DNA from: Nonomuraea pusilla
GTDB taxonomy: Bacteria; Actinomycetota; Actinomycetes; Streptosporangiales; Streptosporangiaceae
NCBI RefSeq assembly: GCF_900109355.1
Contig: NZ_FOBF01000031.1
Location: 1 to 64,000 of the forward strand
Direction: 5' to 3'
DNA: 64,000 nt
Shown: positions 8,133 to 16,664 of the stretch, piece after piece
Layout: each line of letters opens with the position of its first letter
How positions within the stretch are numbered: the first letter of the stretch is position 1
The notes under the pieces: generated by a model
The model's input: only the letters and a program-made list of their open reading frames with translations
What the model was told of the DNA's origin: nothing
Databases searched by the model: none
Translations under genes and position numbers: made by a program

Positions 8133-8137
8133 GGCAC

Positions 8138-8329
8138 ATGCGCTGGTGGAAAATGCTCGGACTTGCGGGGATCGCGGGGGTCGCGGCCACGGGTGTGGCG
8201 ATGGCGCGGGCGGAGCGCCGCCGTCGCGCGTACACGCCGGAGGAGATCAGGGCCCGGCTCAGGGAACGCGTCGAGCCCGCGCCCCAGGCAGGCGACGGGA
8301 CGGGTCAGCCGGAGGGCCGTACGTCGTAG
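8138..8329 (+). CDS. Small membrane-anchored protein of unknown function
   Basis: 63 residues: one N-terminal hydrophobic helix (MLGLAGIAGVAATGVAMA), then a strongly charged cytoplasmic tail (AERRRRAYTPEEIRARLRERVEPAP). The motif YTPEEIRARLRERV looks like a conserved helix in small actinomycete membrane proteins, but no function is known to me. Start ATG 8138 is probably leaderless. The 3' end overlaps the convergent peptide-binding lipoprotein gene by 25 bp. Confidence 0.6.
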   Translation: MRWWKMLGLAGIAGVAATGVAMARAERRRRAYTPEEIRARLRERVEPAPQAGDGTGQPEGRTS

Positions 8330-9876
8330 ACGAAGACGACGTCGGGGTAGGCGGGGTTGTCGTCGTAGCCCTGCACCCCGCCCAGGTAGGCCCGCCGGTA
8401 GTTGACCACCCAGGGCAGCGCGGCGGCGGCCCGCTGGTCGAGCACGGTGCTGGTGGCCTGCTCGTACGCGCGCTGCGCCGCCGTCCTGTCGGTCACTGTC
8501 AGCTCGGGGACGGTCTCCAGCAGCCCGTCGAGGGCGCGGTCGCGCAGGTACGACAGGTTGAAGACGGGCGGCTCGCCGCTGGTGAACACGTTGCCGAACC
8601 ACGAGTAGCCGTCGGCGTAGTCGGGCCACCAGTACATGACGAAGATGTCCTGGCCGTGCTTCTTGCCGAGGTCCCACTGCTGGTTCCACTGCATCGCCCG
8701 CGCCTCGACCCGGACGTTGAGCGGTCGCAGCGTCCTGGCGAGGGAGGCGGCGAGGAGCCGCTGGTCGCTGTCGCCCTCGGTGTAGGTCATGCGCAGCGTG
8801 AGCGGCCTGCCCTGCGGGCCGTGGCCGGAGCGGCGCAGCAGCCGGGCGGCGCCGGCGAGGTCCTGGCGGGGTTCCCGTCCGGGGACGTGGCCGAGCAGCC
8901 CTTCGGGGACGACGCCGCTGAGGGGTGACACGCCGCCGCGCAGCGCCTTGACCAGCCCCTTGTAGTCCACGGCCTTCTGGACGGCGCGCCGCACCCGTAC
9001 GTCCCGCATGGGGCCTTTGACGGTGTTGAAGAGCATCATGGCGGTCTGGAACGAGGGGCGTTCCGAGGTGCGGACGCCGGGCGTGACCGCCGCGCGCGCG
9101 AACAGGCGGGGGCTGAGCCGGTTCATGAAGGCGGCCTCGCCGCGCAGCAGCAGCCGCCACGCCCTGTCCTCGTCGGGGACGACGAGGTACTTCACGCTGC
9201 TGTAGTGGGGTTTGTCCCAGCCGCCCCAGTACCGGTCGTACGCCTTGAGGGTGAGCTCGTCCTCGGCGCCCTGCTTCCAGGACGCGACGGTGTACGGGCC
9301 GGACCCGGCGTCCCTGCCGGCGCGGAACCAGGCGCCGAGGTCGGACGCGGCCTGCGTGTCGTAGATGTAGGCCGCGTACGCGGAGGAGGCGACGAGGTCG
9401 AGCGGCACCGGGTACTTCAGCGTGAACGTGACGGTCGAGGGGTTCTCGGCCCTGATGGCGGAGACGGCGTCCCAGACGTAGGAGGCGCCGGTGCCGATGC
9501 GCATGGTGCGCTCGATCGACGCCTTGACGGCGGCGGCGTCGAGCGGCCTGCCGGTGTGGAACGTGACGCCGGGACGCAGGGTGAACGACCAGGTCCTGCC
9601 GTCGGCGGAGGCGCGCCAGGAGGTGGCGAGCCTGGGCGCGGTCTTCCTGGTGACGGGGTTCCAGAGGGTGAGCGTCTCGTAGACGTTCTGGAAGGCGATG
9701 ATCTCGTTGGAGTACGAGCGGCCGGGGTCCCACTCGGAGACGACGTTCGTGGTGTGGACGTAGACGAACGTGGAGTCGCGGGGCGGCGACTGGCGGGGCG
9801 CCACCGGGGTCCGCGAGGGGGTCGAGCAGGCGGCGGCGAGCGCCAGCGCGACGGCCGCTGCCAGACGACGGCGCAC
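8305..9876 (-). CDS. Family 5 extracellular solute-binding lipoprotein (peptide type), orphan
   Basis: 523 residues. The signal segment MRRRLAAAVALALAAACSTP has a lipobox-like cysteine (AAAC), so it is probably anchored outside the membrane. The body is a DppA/OppA-type binding protein: SNEIIAFQNVYETL, PRLATSW, WSFTLRPGVTFHTG, GSGPYTVASWKQG, DVRVRRAVQKAVDY and a conserved end NPAYPDVVFVYDVR. It is closely related to the lipoprotein at 17681-19315, sharing unusual blocks such as FVMYW-PDY-D-YSWF and a common C-terminus, but it has no permease or ATPase genes beside it. It may use the transporter encoded at 14.2-17.7 kb. GTG 9876 is preceded by GAGGGAGA. Confidence 0.85.
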   Translation of the reverse strand: MRRRLAAAVALALAAACSTPSRTPVAPRQSPPRDSTFVYVHTTNVVSEWDPGRSYSNEIIAFQNVYETLTLWNPVTRKTAPRLATSWRASADGRTWSFTLRPGVTFHTGRPLDAAAVKASIERTMRIGTGASYVWDAVSAIRAENPSTVTFTLKYPVPLDLVASSAYAAYIYDTQAASDLGAWFRAGRDAGSGPYTVASWKQGAEDELTLKAYDRYWGGWDKPHYSSVKYLVVPDEDRAWRLLLRGEAAFMNRLSPRLFARAAVTPGVRTSERPSFQTAMMLFNTVKGPMRDVRVRRAVQKAVDYKGLVKALRGGVSPLSGVVPEGLLGHVPGREPRQDLAGAARLLRRSGHGPQGRPLTLRMTYTEGDSDQRLLAASLARTLRPLNVRVEARAMQWNQQWDLGKKHGQDIFVMYWWPDYADGYSWFGNVFTSGEPPVFNLSYLRDRALDGLLETVPELTVTDRTAAQRAYEQATSTVLDQRAAAALPWVVNYRRAYLGGVQGYDDNPAYPDVVFVYDVRPSG

Positions 9877-10036
9877 CCGATCTCCCTCTGTAACCGATGT
9901 ACGCCGAAACCTACTCCATGATCACCACACCGGTCCAAAAGTCCCGAAAAATTGGGCAATTGGGTGATCGAATTGCTATTCTCGTGCCTTGTCCCGTCCG
10001 GGGTTGCCAGCAGGGGACCGACCGGAGTGAGGTGCC

Positions 10037-11926
10037 ATGGGTCGTAGCCGCACGATCCGCATGAAGATCATCGGTTTGCTGCTGGTCCCGCTGGCCTCGA
10101 TGGTGGTGTTGTGGGGAGTGATCACCGCTGTCACCGCGAGCGAGAGCCTGGAGCTGCGGCAGTACAAGACCCTCTGGAAGAACCTCCGCCACCCCGCCTA
10201 CGAGCTCATCACCGAGATCCAGCGCGAACGCCTCGCCTCCGCCAAGCTCCTGCGCGGCACCGGCGGCAGGACCGACCTCGCCACCCACCGCGCCCGCACC
10301 GACACGGCCACCGGCGAGTTCCGCCGGCTCTCCGCGCGCTCCAAGGACCGATCCGATGAGATCCGCACCCAGGTCGAGGCCGTCTACACCCACCTCAACC
10401 GGCTGGACGGCATCAGGGGCGAGATCGACGCCGGGCTGTCGGACCGGCTGCGCGCCGTCGAGGCGTACAATTCGATCATCGATGCGCTGTTCAGCCTGCA
10501 CAAGCGGGTCGCGCTCATCGACGACATCCCGATCTACGAGCAGTCCCGCGTGGTGATCGACATGGCGTACGCCAAGGAGCTGCTCACCCGGGAGGAGGCC
10601 ATCGCGCTCGGCCCGACCACGACGGCGGAGCGCAGGCTGTTCACCCAGCTCGTCGGCAACCGCCGTTTCCTCATCGACCAGGCGCTCGGCGAGCTCGACC
10701 CGTCGCTGCGCGACACGCAGGTCTCCCTCATCGCCTCCCCCTCCTACCAGCGCATGCGCAGGATGGAGGACCAGATCATCGCGGGCGCCGCGCCGCAGGG
10801 CTGGCTGGGCACCACCGACGAGCTGGCCAAGGCGTTCGACGACGCCCAGCTCAAGGCCAGCCAGATGCTGTCGGAGCGGGCCGAGCCGGTGTCCGACGCG
10901 GTGATGCAGCGGGCGCTGCTGCTGGCCGGCACGTGCTTCGCGCTCATGATCGTGTCGATCGGCTTCTCGCTGCGGATGGGCAACCGGCTGTCGAAGGAGC
11001 TGGGCGCGCTGCGGCTGGCCGCGCTGGAGGTGGCGCAGGAGCGCCTGCCCGAGGTGGTGGCCAAGCTGCGCAAGGGAGAGACGGTGGAGATGCCGGAGCT
11101 CTCCGTGGCGAGCACCACCGTCGAGATCGACGACGTGGGCCAGGCGTTCTCCACGGTCCAGCACACGGCCGTCGAGGCGGCGGTGGGCCAGGCGCAGCTG
11201 CGCGACGGCGTCGGGCTGGTGTTCCGCAACCTCGCCAGGCGCAGCCAGACCCTGCTGCACCGCCAGCGCATCCAGCTGGAGGACATGCAGCACCGGGCGA
11301 CCGACCCGGAGGACCTGGACGACCTGTTCCGCCTGGACCACCTCACCACCCGCATGCGCCGCCACGCGGAAGGACTGATCATCCTGTCGGGCGCCACGCC
11401 CGGCCGCGGCTGGAGCAGGCCCGTCCCGCTGCTGGACGTCGCCCGCGGGGCCGCCGCCGAGGTGGAGGACTACCGCAGGGTCACCGTCGAGCCGATGCCG
11501 GGCAAGCGCCTGGCGGGTCCGATCGTCGGTGACGTGATCCACCTGGTCGCCGAGCTCATCGAGAACGCGACCGTCTACTCGCCGCCGCACACGCCCGTGA
11601 TCGTGCGCGGCGAGGAGACCGCCCGCGGCTTCGTCCTGGAGGTCGAGGACCGCGGGCTCGGGATGAGCCCCGAACATCTGGCCGAGCTGAACGAGCGGCT
11701 GGCCAGCCCACCGGAGTTCGACCTGGCCGACAGCGACAAGCTGGGCCTGTTCGTCGTCTCCCGCCTGGCCGCCAGGCATGACATCCGCGTGACCCTGCGC
11801 GGTTCACCATATGGAGGGACCACCGCGATCGTGTTGATCCCGGCTGACCACGTGGCCGATCCGGAACCGGAGACCCACGTGAAGGAGCCCGCCCGCCCCA
11901 TGATGCGGGTGGTGCCACGTGACTGA
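10037..11926 (+). CDS. CvnA-like sensor histidine kinase with extracellular sensing domain
   Basis: 629 residues. TM helix 1 is at about 10-33. An all-helical extracellular region of about 260 residues follows, with the layout of nitrate/nitrite-sensing (NIT) domains: LRHPAYELITEIQRERLASA and later RLFTQLVGNRRFLIDQAL. TM2 lies at about 292-313, then a HAMP/dimerisation segment and a C-terminal HATPase (N-box VAELIENATVYSPP with N510, then DRGLGMSP and a glycine-rich end). A canonical phospho-acceptor H-box is not obvious, as in conservon kinases. GGAGTGAGG precedes ATG 10037. The 3' end overlaps the DUF742 gene by 8 nt. Confidence 0.85.
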   Translation: MGRSRTIRMKIIGLLLVPLASMVVLWGVITAVTASESLELRQYKTLWKNLRHPAYELITEIQRERLASAKLLRGTGGRTDLATHRARTDTATGEFRRLSARSKDRSDEIRTQVEAVYTHLNRLDGIRGEIDAGLSDRLRAVEAYNSIIDALFSLHKRVALIDDIPIYEQSRVVIDMAYAKELLTREEAIALGPTTTAERRLFTQLVGNRRFLIDQALGELDPSLRDTQVSLIASPSYQRMRRMEDQIIAGAAPQGWLGTTDELAKAFDDAQLKASQMLSERAEPVSDAVMQRALLLAGTCFALMIVSIGFSLRMGNRLSKELGALRLAALEVAQERLPEVVAKLRKGETVEMPELSVASTTVEIDDVGQAFSTVQHTAVEAAVGQAQLRDGVGLVFRNLARRSQTLLHRQRIQLEDMQHRATDPEDLDDLFRLDHLTTRMRRHAEGLIILSGATPGRGWSRPVPLLDVARGAAAEVEDYRRVTVEPMPGKRLAGPIVGDVIHLVAELIENATVYSPPHTPVIVRGEETARGFVLEVEDRGLGMSPEHLAELNERLASPPEFDLADSDKLGLFVVSRLAARHDIRVTLRGSPYGGTTAIVLIPADHVADPEPETHVKEPARPMMRVVPRD

Positions 11927-12275
11927 CGAGCGCTGGCTGGACGAGGACGCCGGTCCGATCGTCCCCGCCTACCTGCTGACCAGGGGCCGTACGGTGCCCG
12001 CGAGCGAGGCCATCGACCTCATCGCGGTGATCATCACGTCGGGCGGGCTGACCCCGCCCGTCGGCCTCGGGCCCGAGCACCTCATCATCCTGCAGAAGTG
12101 CACCAGGCCGACGCGCCTCGTGGACGTCGCGGCCGAGCTGAACCTGCCCATCGGCGTGGTCAGGGTGCTCGTCGGCGACCTGCACGCGCAGCAGCTCGTG
12201 CAGGTCGAGCTGCCGCCGCCCGCGCCCGACGCGAAGGTGCTGCTGGAGGTGATCAGCGGGCTGAAGGCGCTGTAG
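11919..12275 (+). CDS. DUF742 (CvnC-type) protein
   Basis: 118 residues. The family pattern is clear: IVPAYLLTRGRTVP at the N-terminus, LIAVIITSG, PEHLIILQKC and a winged-helix-like half RPTRLVDVAAELNLPIGVVRVLVGDL, ending LEVISGLKAL. DUF742 proteins are the third member of actinomycete conservons (kinase, roadblock, DUF742, GTPase), which signal at the membrane. GTG 11919 overlaps the kinase stop, so translation is coupled. The roadblock (CvnB) and GTPase (CvnD) genes are missing: the next gene is a convergent MFS transporter overlapping by 23 bp. Confidence 0.88.
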   Translation: MTDERWLDEDAGPIVPAYLLTRGRTVPASEAIDLIAVIITSGGLTPPVGLGPEHLIILQKCTRPTRLVDVAAELNLPIGVVRVLVGDLHAQQLVQVELPPPAPDAKVLLEVISGLKAL

Positions 12276-13656
12276 CGGCCCGGCGGTTGATCCGCCCGTA
12301 CACGAAGGCGAAGAGCGCGGCCGCCCCGCCCGCCAGCGCGGCGGTGGCGAAGACCCACTGGTAGCCGCGCACCCCGGGCTGGGCGGCCAGGATCGCGGCG
12401 ATGGCCGCGCCCGCCGTGCTGCCGCCGACGATGCGCACGAGCGCGTTCACGCCCGCCGCCACGGCGGTCCTGCCGGGATCGACGTGCTCGACGGCCATCG
12501 TGCCGAGCGCGGCGTAGCCGACGCCGAGCCCGATGCCGAGCAGCGAGGCCGCCACGTACATGTCGCCGGAGCCGTGCGCGACGACCAGCCACAGGCCCGC
12601 TGCGCCGACCGCGGCCGAGCCCGCGGCCACCAGGGACGAGGCGGCGAAGCGGCGCATGAACCGGCCGGAGAACAGCGAGATCACCAGCATGAACAGGGTG
12701 CTGGGCAGCAGGTAGAGCCCGACCTGGAGGGTGGAGGCGCCCAGGCCGTACCCGGTGCTCGCCGGGGCCTGGGCGAAGCCGGAGATGCCGGTCATGCTGG
12801 TGAAGAAGGCGAAGCCGAGCAGCGCCGAGGCCGCGGTCGCCCCGATCGTCCCCCTGTGGGTGAGCATCGCCATCTCGACCAGCGGCTCGGCCACCCGCCG
12901 CTCGACCGCCACCCAGGCCGCGGCCAGCACGACGGTGGCGGCGAACAGGCCGAGCACGCGCGGCGACGTCCAGCCCCACGAGCCGCCCTGGCTGATGCCC
13001 AGCAGGAGCGCGACCAGCCAGGCGGTCAGCAGGGCGGCGCCGAGGAGGTCGGGGCGCCCGCCGCCGGGGGCGCCGCCGTCGCGCACGAGCAGGGCCACGG
13101 CGACACCCGCCACCAGGGTGATGCCGCCGGTGATCCAGAAGACCAGGTGGTAGTCGCCGGCGGCGAGGCCGGCGAGGATCATGCCGCCGCCGCTGCCGAA
13201 GCCCATGGTGGCGCTGAGCACGCCGATGCCGGTGCCGAGCTGCCGTCTCGGCAGCACGTCGCGGACGACGCCGATCGACAACGGGACGAGCGCGGACACG
13301 AACCCCTGCAGCACCCTGGCGACGATCAGCCAGGGCAGCGTGGTCGCCAGGGCCGCCATGACGCTGCCCGCCACGAGGAGCGCCAGCGCGCCGAGGATCA
13401 TGGGGCGTCTGCCGTACATGTCGCCGAAGCGCGACAGCAAGGGGGTGGACACGGCGGCGACCAGCAGGCTGATGGTGAGCGTCCAGCTCACGGCCGCCAG
13501 GGAGGCGTGCAGTTCCCGTTGCAGGACGGGCAGCAGCGGCACCACGGCGGTGTTCTGCAACGCGGCGATGGAGGCGGCGAACGCCAGGGCCACCACTCCG
13601 GGCCAGGGGTTTCTGGCCGGCGCCTGCCGTTCCGCGGGCATGACGACTGTCGCCAT
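12253..13656 (-). CDS. MFS drug efflux transporter (DHA2-like)
   Basis: 467 residues, about fourteen hydrophobic segments as in the DHA2 family of proton-driven exporters. The MFS motif A loop FGDMYGRRPMILGAL lies between TM2 and TM3, and motif C-like glycines appear around GVLSATMGFGSGGGMILAGLAAGDY in TM5. It is divergent from a MarR regulator with a palindromic operator between them, the usual arrangement for a regulator controlling its own efflux pump. Substrate unknown; a toxic small molecule sensed by the MarR protein is the likely case. Confidence 0.88.
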   Translation of the reverse strand: MATVVMPAERQAPARNPWPGVVALAFAASIAALQNTAVVPLLPVLQRELHASLAAVSWTLTISLLVAAVSTPLLSRFGDMYGRRPMILGALALLVAGSVMAALATTLPWLIVARVLQGFVSALVPLSIGVVRDVLPRRQLGTGIGVLSATMGFGSGGGMILAGLAAGDYHLVFWITGGITLVAGVAVALLVRDGGAPGGGRPDLLGAALLTAWLVALLLGISQGGSWGWTSPRVLGLFAATVVLAAAWVAVERRVAEPLVEMAMLTHRGTIGATAASALLGFAFFTSMTGISGFAQAPASTGYGLGASTLQVGLYLLPSTLFMLVISLFSGRFMRRFAASSLVAAGSAAVGAAGLWLVVAHGSGDMYVAASLLGIGLGVGYAALGTMAVEHVDPGRTAVAAGVNALVRIVGGSTAGAAIAAILAAQPGVRGYQWVFATAALAGGAAALFAFVYGRINRRAATAPSAR

Positions 13657-13671
13657 CTCGGCTCCTTTGGA

Positions 13672-13682
13672 TACCTTGGGTA
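13672..13682. promoter_or_regulatory. Second, imperfect MarR half-palindrome
   Basis: TACCTTGGGTA: TACC/GGTA arms with a 3-bp centre. It shares TACC..GGTA with the perfect site at 13705-13719 and lies close to the MFS start codon. Confidence 0.35.
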
Positions 13683-13704
13683 AGTAATCGAGAGCGATGA
13701 TACA

Positions 13705-13719
13705 TACCTAAGTTAGGTA
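13705..13719. promoter_or_regulatory. Palindromic operator between MFS and marR genes
   Basis: Perfect 7-bp inverted repeat TACCTAA-G-TTAGGTA in the 75-bp divergent intergenic region, 12 bp before the MarR start. Size and position suit a MarR dimer; binding of this protein is inferred. Confidence 0.65.
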
Positions 13720-13731
13720 AGCAATAGGCGC

Positions 13732-14193
13732 ATGGACGAAGACATCGACAGGACCGTGCGGTCCTTCAGGCGGCTGCTGACCTCACTCAACCGCGGCAAG
13801 ACGCACGAACGGCTGACCGAGGCCGCGGGCGTCCAGCTCGACCGCCCGGACGTGCAGGTCCTCGTCTACCTGTACGACGCGGGCGAGCCGCGCCGCGTCG
13901 GCGCCATCGCCGAGGGGCTGCAGGTGGAGAGCCCGCACGTCACGCGGCACGTCGCCAAGCTGGAGCAGCGCGGCCTGCTCGAACGCGTCAGGGACCCCGA
14001 CGACGGCAGGGCCTGGCGCATCACCCTCACCGAGGAGGGGGCGGACGCCGCCGCGCGGTGCAGGAAGGTCACCACCGACTGGTTCGAGGCGGCGCTCGAC
14101 GGGTGGTCGCCGTCCGAGCGCAAGGAGCTGGCCGAGGTGATGGGGCGGCTGTCCGACGACATGTGCTCCTACCTGAAGCAGCGCTTCAGCTGA
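13732..14193 (+). CDS. MarR-family transcriptional regulator
   Basis: 153 residues with a winged helix-turn-helix at about 40-110: [45 protein letters not shown] as the recognition region, then the wing [17 protein letters not shown]. The helical ends would form the dimer interface. It is divergent from the MFS exporter and probably represses both genes through the palindrome at 13705-13719, released by a ligand. The 3' end overlaps the convergent ABC ATPase gene by 8 bp. Confidence 0.9.
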   Translation: MDEDIDRTVRSFRRLLTSLNRGKTHERLTEAAGVQLDRPDVQVLVYLYDAGEPRRVGAIAEGLQVESPHVTRHVAKLEQRGLLERVRDPDDGRAWRITLTEEGADAAARCRKVTTDWFEAALDGWSPSERKELAEVMGRLSDDMCSYLKQRFS

Positions 14194-15085
14194 CCTCCCC
14201 GACGGCCGCCGCGAGGACGTCCTCGGCGCGGTGGCAGGCCACCCGGCGCCCGTCCAGCTCCCTCGGCTCGGGCGCGCTCTCGCAGGCCGCGACGGCGAGC
14301 GGGCAGCGCGGACGGAACGGGCACCCCGAGCCGGCCGGGGCCGCCTCGGCCCTCCCCCGCGCCCGCGGCGGCGCGCCGCCCAGCCTCGGCACGGCGTCGC
14401 GGAGCGCCCGCGTGTACGGGTGGGCGGGCCGCGCCAGCAGGTCCGCCGTGGGGCCCGACTCGACCAGCCGGCCCGCGAACATGACGTGCGAGGTGCGGCA
14501 GAGCCGCCTGACCACGGCGAGGTTGTGGGTGATGAGCAGGCGCTCGGTCCCGAGCCCGGCCAGCAGGTCGAGGACGCGGGCCTGGACGGTCACGTCGAGC
14601 GCGCTCGTCGGCTCGTCGAGGATCAGCAGGCGGGGCGACACGGCCAGGGCGCGGGCGATCACCACCCGCTGGCGCTGGCCGCCGGAGAGCTGGTGCGGCC
14701 TGCGTCCGGCGAGCTCCGGGTCGAGCCCGACCTGACCGAGCAGCTCGGGCACGCGGTGCCGCTCGGCCCGCGGCAGCGCCTCGGCCACCGAGGCCCCGAC
14801 ACGCATCCTGGGGTCGAGCGACTCGGCCTGGAAGACGGGCTGCACATCGCGGCGGAACGCCCGCAGATCCGCCTTCTTGAGGGTCTGGTTGCCGTACCAG
14901 ATATTTCCGGACATGGGGGTGAGAAGGCCCAGGAACGCCCGCGCCAGCGTCGTCTTGCCGGAACCGCTCTCCCCGATCAGCCCGACGCCGCCCTCGGTGA
15001 CGTCCAGGCTCACCTCGTGCACCACGGCCCGCCCGCCGTACCCCAGCGTCACCCGCTCGGCCCTCAGCAGTGGCATGGCGGTCAT
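14186..15085 (-). CDS. Peptide-type ABC transporter ATPase (DppF-like)
   Basis: 299 residues. Walker [12 protein letters not shown], signature [15 protein letters not shown] and Walker [13 protein letters not shown] are intact, followed by the H-loop [10 protein letters not shown]. The C-terminal extension typical of oligopeptide importers is present: [15 protein letters not shown] and a cysteine-containing segment ([15 protein letters not shown]). ATG 15085 overlaps the TGA of the upstream ATPase gene (ATGA). It is the last gene of the seven-gene DUF917/hydantoinase/ABC operon. Confidence 0.92.
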   Translation of the reverse strand: MTAMPLLRAERVTLGYGGRAVVHEVSLDVTEGGVGLIGESGSGKTTLARAFLGLLTPMSGNIWYGNQTLKKADLRAFRRDVQPVFQAESLDPRMRVGASVAEALPRAERHRVPELLGQVGLDPELAGRRPHQLSGGQRQRVVIARALAVSPRLLILDEPTSALDVTVQARVLDLLAGLGTERLLITHNLAVVRRLCRTSHVMFAGRLVESGPTADLLARPAHPYTRALRDAVPRLGGAPPRARGRAEAAPAGSGCPFRPRCPLAVAACESAPEPRELDGRRVACHRAEDVLAAAVGEVS

Positions 15086-15819
15086 GGCAGCGCCTCCAGC
15101 AGCTCGCGCGTGTACGGGTGCGACGGCTCGGCCAGCACCCGTCCCGCGGGTCCCGACTCGACGACCTCGCCGTCGCGCATGACGAGCACCCGGTCGGCGA
15201 TCGTCGAGACGAGCGCCAGATCGTGGGAGACCAGCAGCAGGGCCAGGCCGCGCTCCTCGCGCAGCCGCCGCAGCACCCCCACCACCTCGGCCTGGACGGT
15301 GACGTCCAGCGCGCTCGTCGGCTCGTCGGCGAGGATCACCTCGGCGCCCAGCGCGATGGCCAGCGCGATCGCGAAGCGCTGCGCCTGGCCGCCGGACACC
15401 TCGTGCGGACGGCGGCGCAGGATCGCCGGGTCGAGCAGCACCGACTCGACCGCCTCCGCCATGACCCGCTCGCCCGCGTCCCGCCCGTGGAGCCTGAGCG
15501 CCCTGCGCATGAGCACGCCGAGCCGGGTGGCCGGGCTGAGCGCCGCCTGCGGCGACTGGATGACCAGCGCCGCCCTGGCGCCCCTGACCGCGCGCAGTTC
15601 GCGCGGCGACGCGCTCAGCACGTCCACGCCGCACACCCTGACGTTCCCGGACACGTCGGCGTCGGGGAGGAGACCGAGCAGCGACAGCAGGGTCGTGGAC
15701 TTGCCCGAGCCGCTCTCCCCCACGATCGCCACGCACTCCCCCGCGGCGACGTCCAGTTCGGGGACGTGCGCGGCGAGCCTGCCGCCGTAGCGCACCCGCA
15801 GGTCGCGCACCTCGATCAT
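15082..15819 (-). CDS. Peptide-type ABC transporter ATPase (DppD-like)
   Basis: 245 residues. Walker A GESGSGKSTTLL, signature VSGGQAQRFAIALAIAL, Walker [13 protein letters not shown] and H-loop LLLVSHDLALV. It is shorter than DppD proteins because it stops at [13 protein letters not shown] and lacks the cysteine-rich extension present in its partner ATPase. It overlaps both neighbours by the ATGA arrangement, so the two ATPases should be made in equal amounts and form a heterodimer. Confidence 0.92.
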   Translation of the reverse strand: MIEVRDLRVRYGGRLAAHVPELDVAAGECVAIVGESGSGKSTTLLSLLGLLPDADVSGNVRVCGVDVLSASPRELRAVRGARAALVIQSPQAALSPATRLGVLMRRALRLHGRDAGERVMAEAVESVLLDPAILRRRPHEVSGGQAQRFAIALAIALGAEVILADEPTSALDVTVQAEVVGVLRRLREERGLALLLVSHDLALVSTIADRVLVMRDGEVVESGPAGRVLAEPSHPYTRELLEALP

Positions 15820-16664
15820 CGGACCGCCCTCCGCGGGTCCAGCGCGTTGCGCAGCCCCTCACCGAGCATGTTGAACGCGAACGCCGTCACCAGGATCGCC
15901 AGCCCGGGGAACGTCACCACCCACCAGTTCGTGGTGAACAGCGACTGGCCCTGCTGGACCATCAGCCCCCACTCGGCCGTCGGCTCCTGCGCGCCCAGCC
16001 CCAGGTACGACAGCGCCGCCGCCGTGAGGATCACCCCGCCCGCGTCCAGCGAGATCTGGACGAGCACGGGCGTCAGCGAGTTCGGCAGGACGTGCCTGAG
16101 CACGATCATCGGCGCGGGGACGCCGAGGCAGCGGGCCGCGTCCACGTACGGGCGGGTGGCGACGGAGGCCGCCACCGAGGCGGCCAGGCGCGTGTACCAG
16201 GGCCACCAGGTCACCGCGATGGCGACGACGGCCGTGCTCACGCTGGGCTGCAGCACGACGGCCAGCGCCAGCGACAGAAGCAGCGCGGGGAAGGCGAGGA
16301 ACACGTCGGTGACGCGCAGGATGACGTCTCTCAGCCACCCGCCCGCGTAGCCCGCGACCACGCCCAGCGTGACGCCCACCGCCGCGGACGCGGCCAGCAC
16401 CGCCGCGGCGACCGCCAGCGAGGTGCGGCCGCCGTACAGCACCCTGGTCAGGATGTCGCGGCCCACCTGGTCGGTGCCGAACCAGTGCGCGCCGTCCGGC
16501 GGCAGCAGCGCCTCGGCCGGCTTCAGCTCGTCCGCCGGGTACGGCGCGAGCAGCGGCGCGAACACCGCGGCCAGGACGACGAGCGCGATGAGGACGCCGC
16601 CGAGCCCGGCCAGGCGGTCGGGCACCCTCGGCAGGGTGCGCCGCAACCGGACAGGTCCCCTCAC
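15816..16664 (-). CDS. Peptide-type ABC transporter permease (DppC-like)
   Basis: 282 residues with an N-terminal TM followed by the five-helix permease domain. HWFGTDQVGRDILTRVLYG is the conserved DppC block preceding TM2, and the EAA-loop region is DAARCLGVPAPMIVLRHVLPN. GTG 16664 overlaps the stop of the DppB-like gene (GTGA), fixing the start. The end LGEGLRNALDPRR is the usual DppC terminus. It pairs with the adjacent DppB-like subunit to form the channel. Confidence 0.92.
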   Translation of the reverse strand: MRGPVRLRRTLPRVPDRLAGLGGVLIALVVLAAVFAPLLAPYPADELKPAEALLPPDGAHWFGTDQVGRDILTRVLYGGRTSLAVAAAVLAASAAVGVTLGVVAGYAGGWLRDVILRVTDVFLAFPALLLSLALAVVLQPSVSTAVVAIAVTWWPWYTRLAASVAASVATRPYVDAARCLGVPAPMIVLRHVLPNSLTPVLVQISLDAGGVILTAAALSYLGLGAQEPTAEWGLMVQQGQSLFTTNWWVVTFPGLAILVTAFAFNMLGEGLRNALDPRRAVR

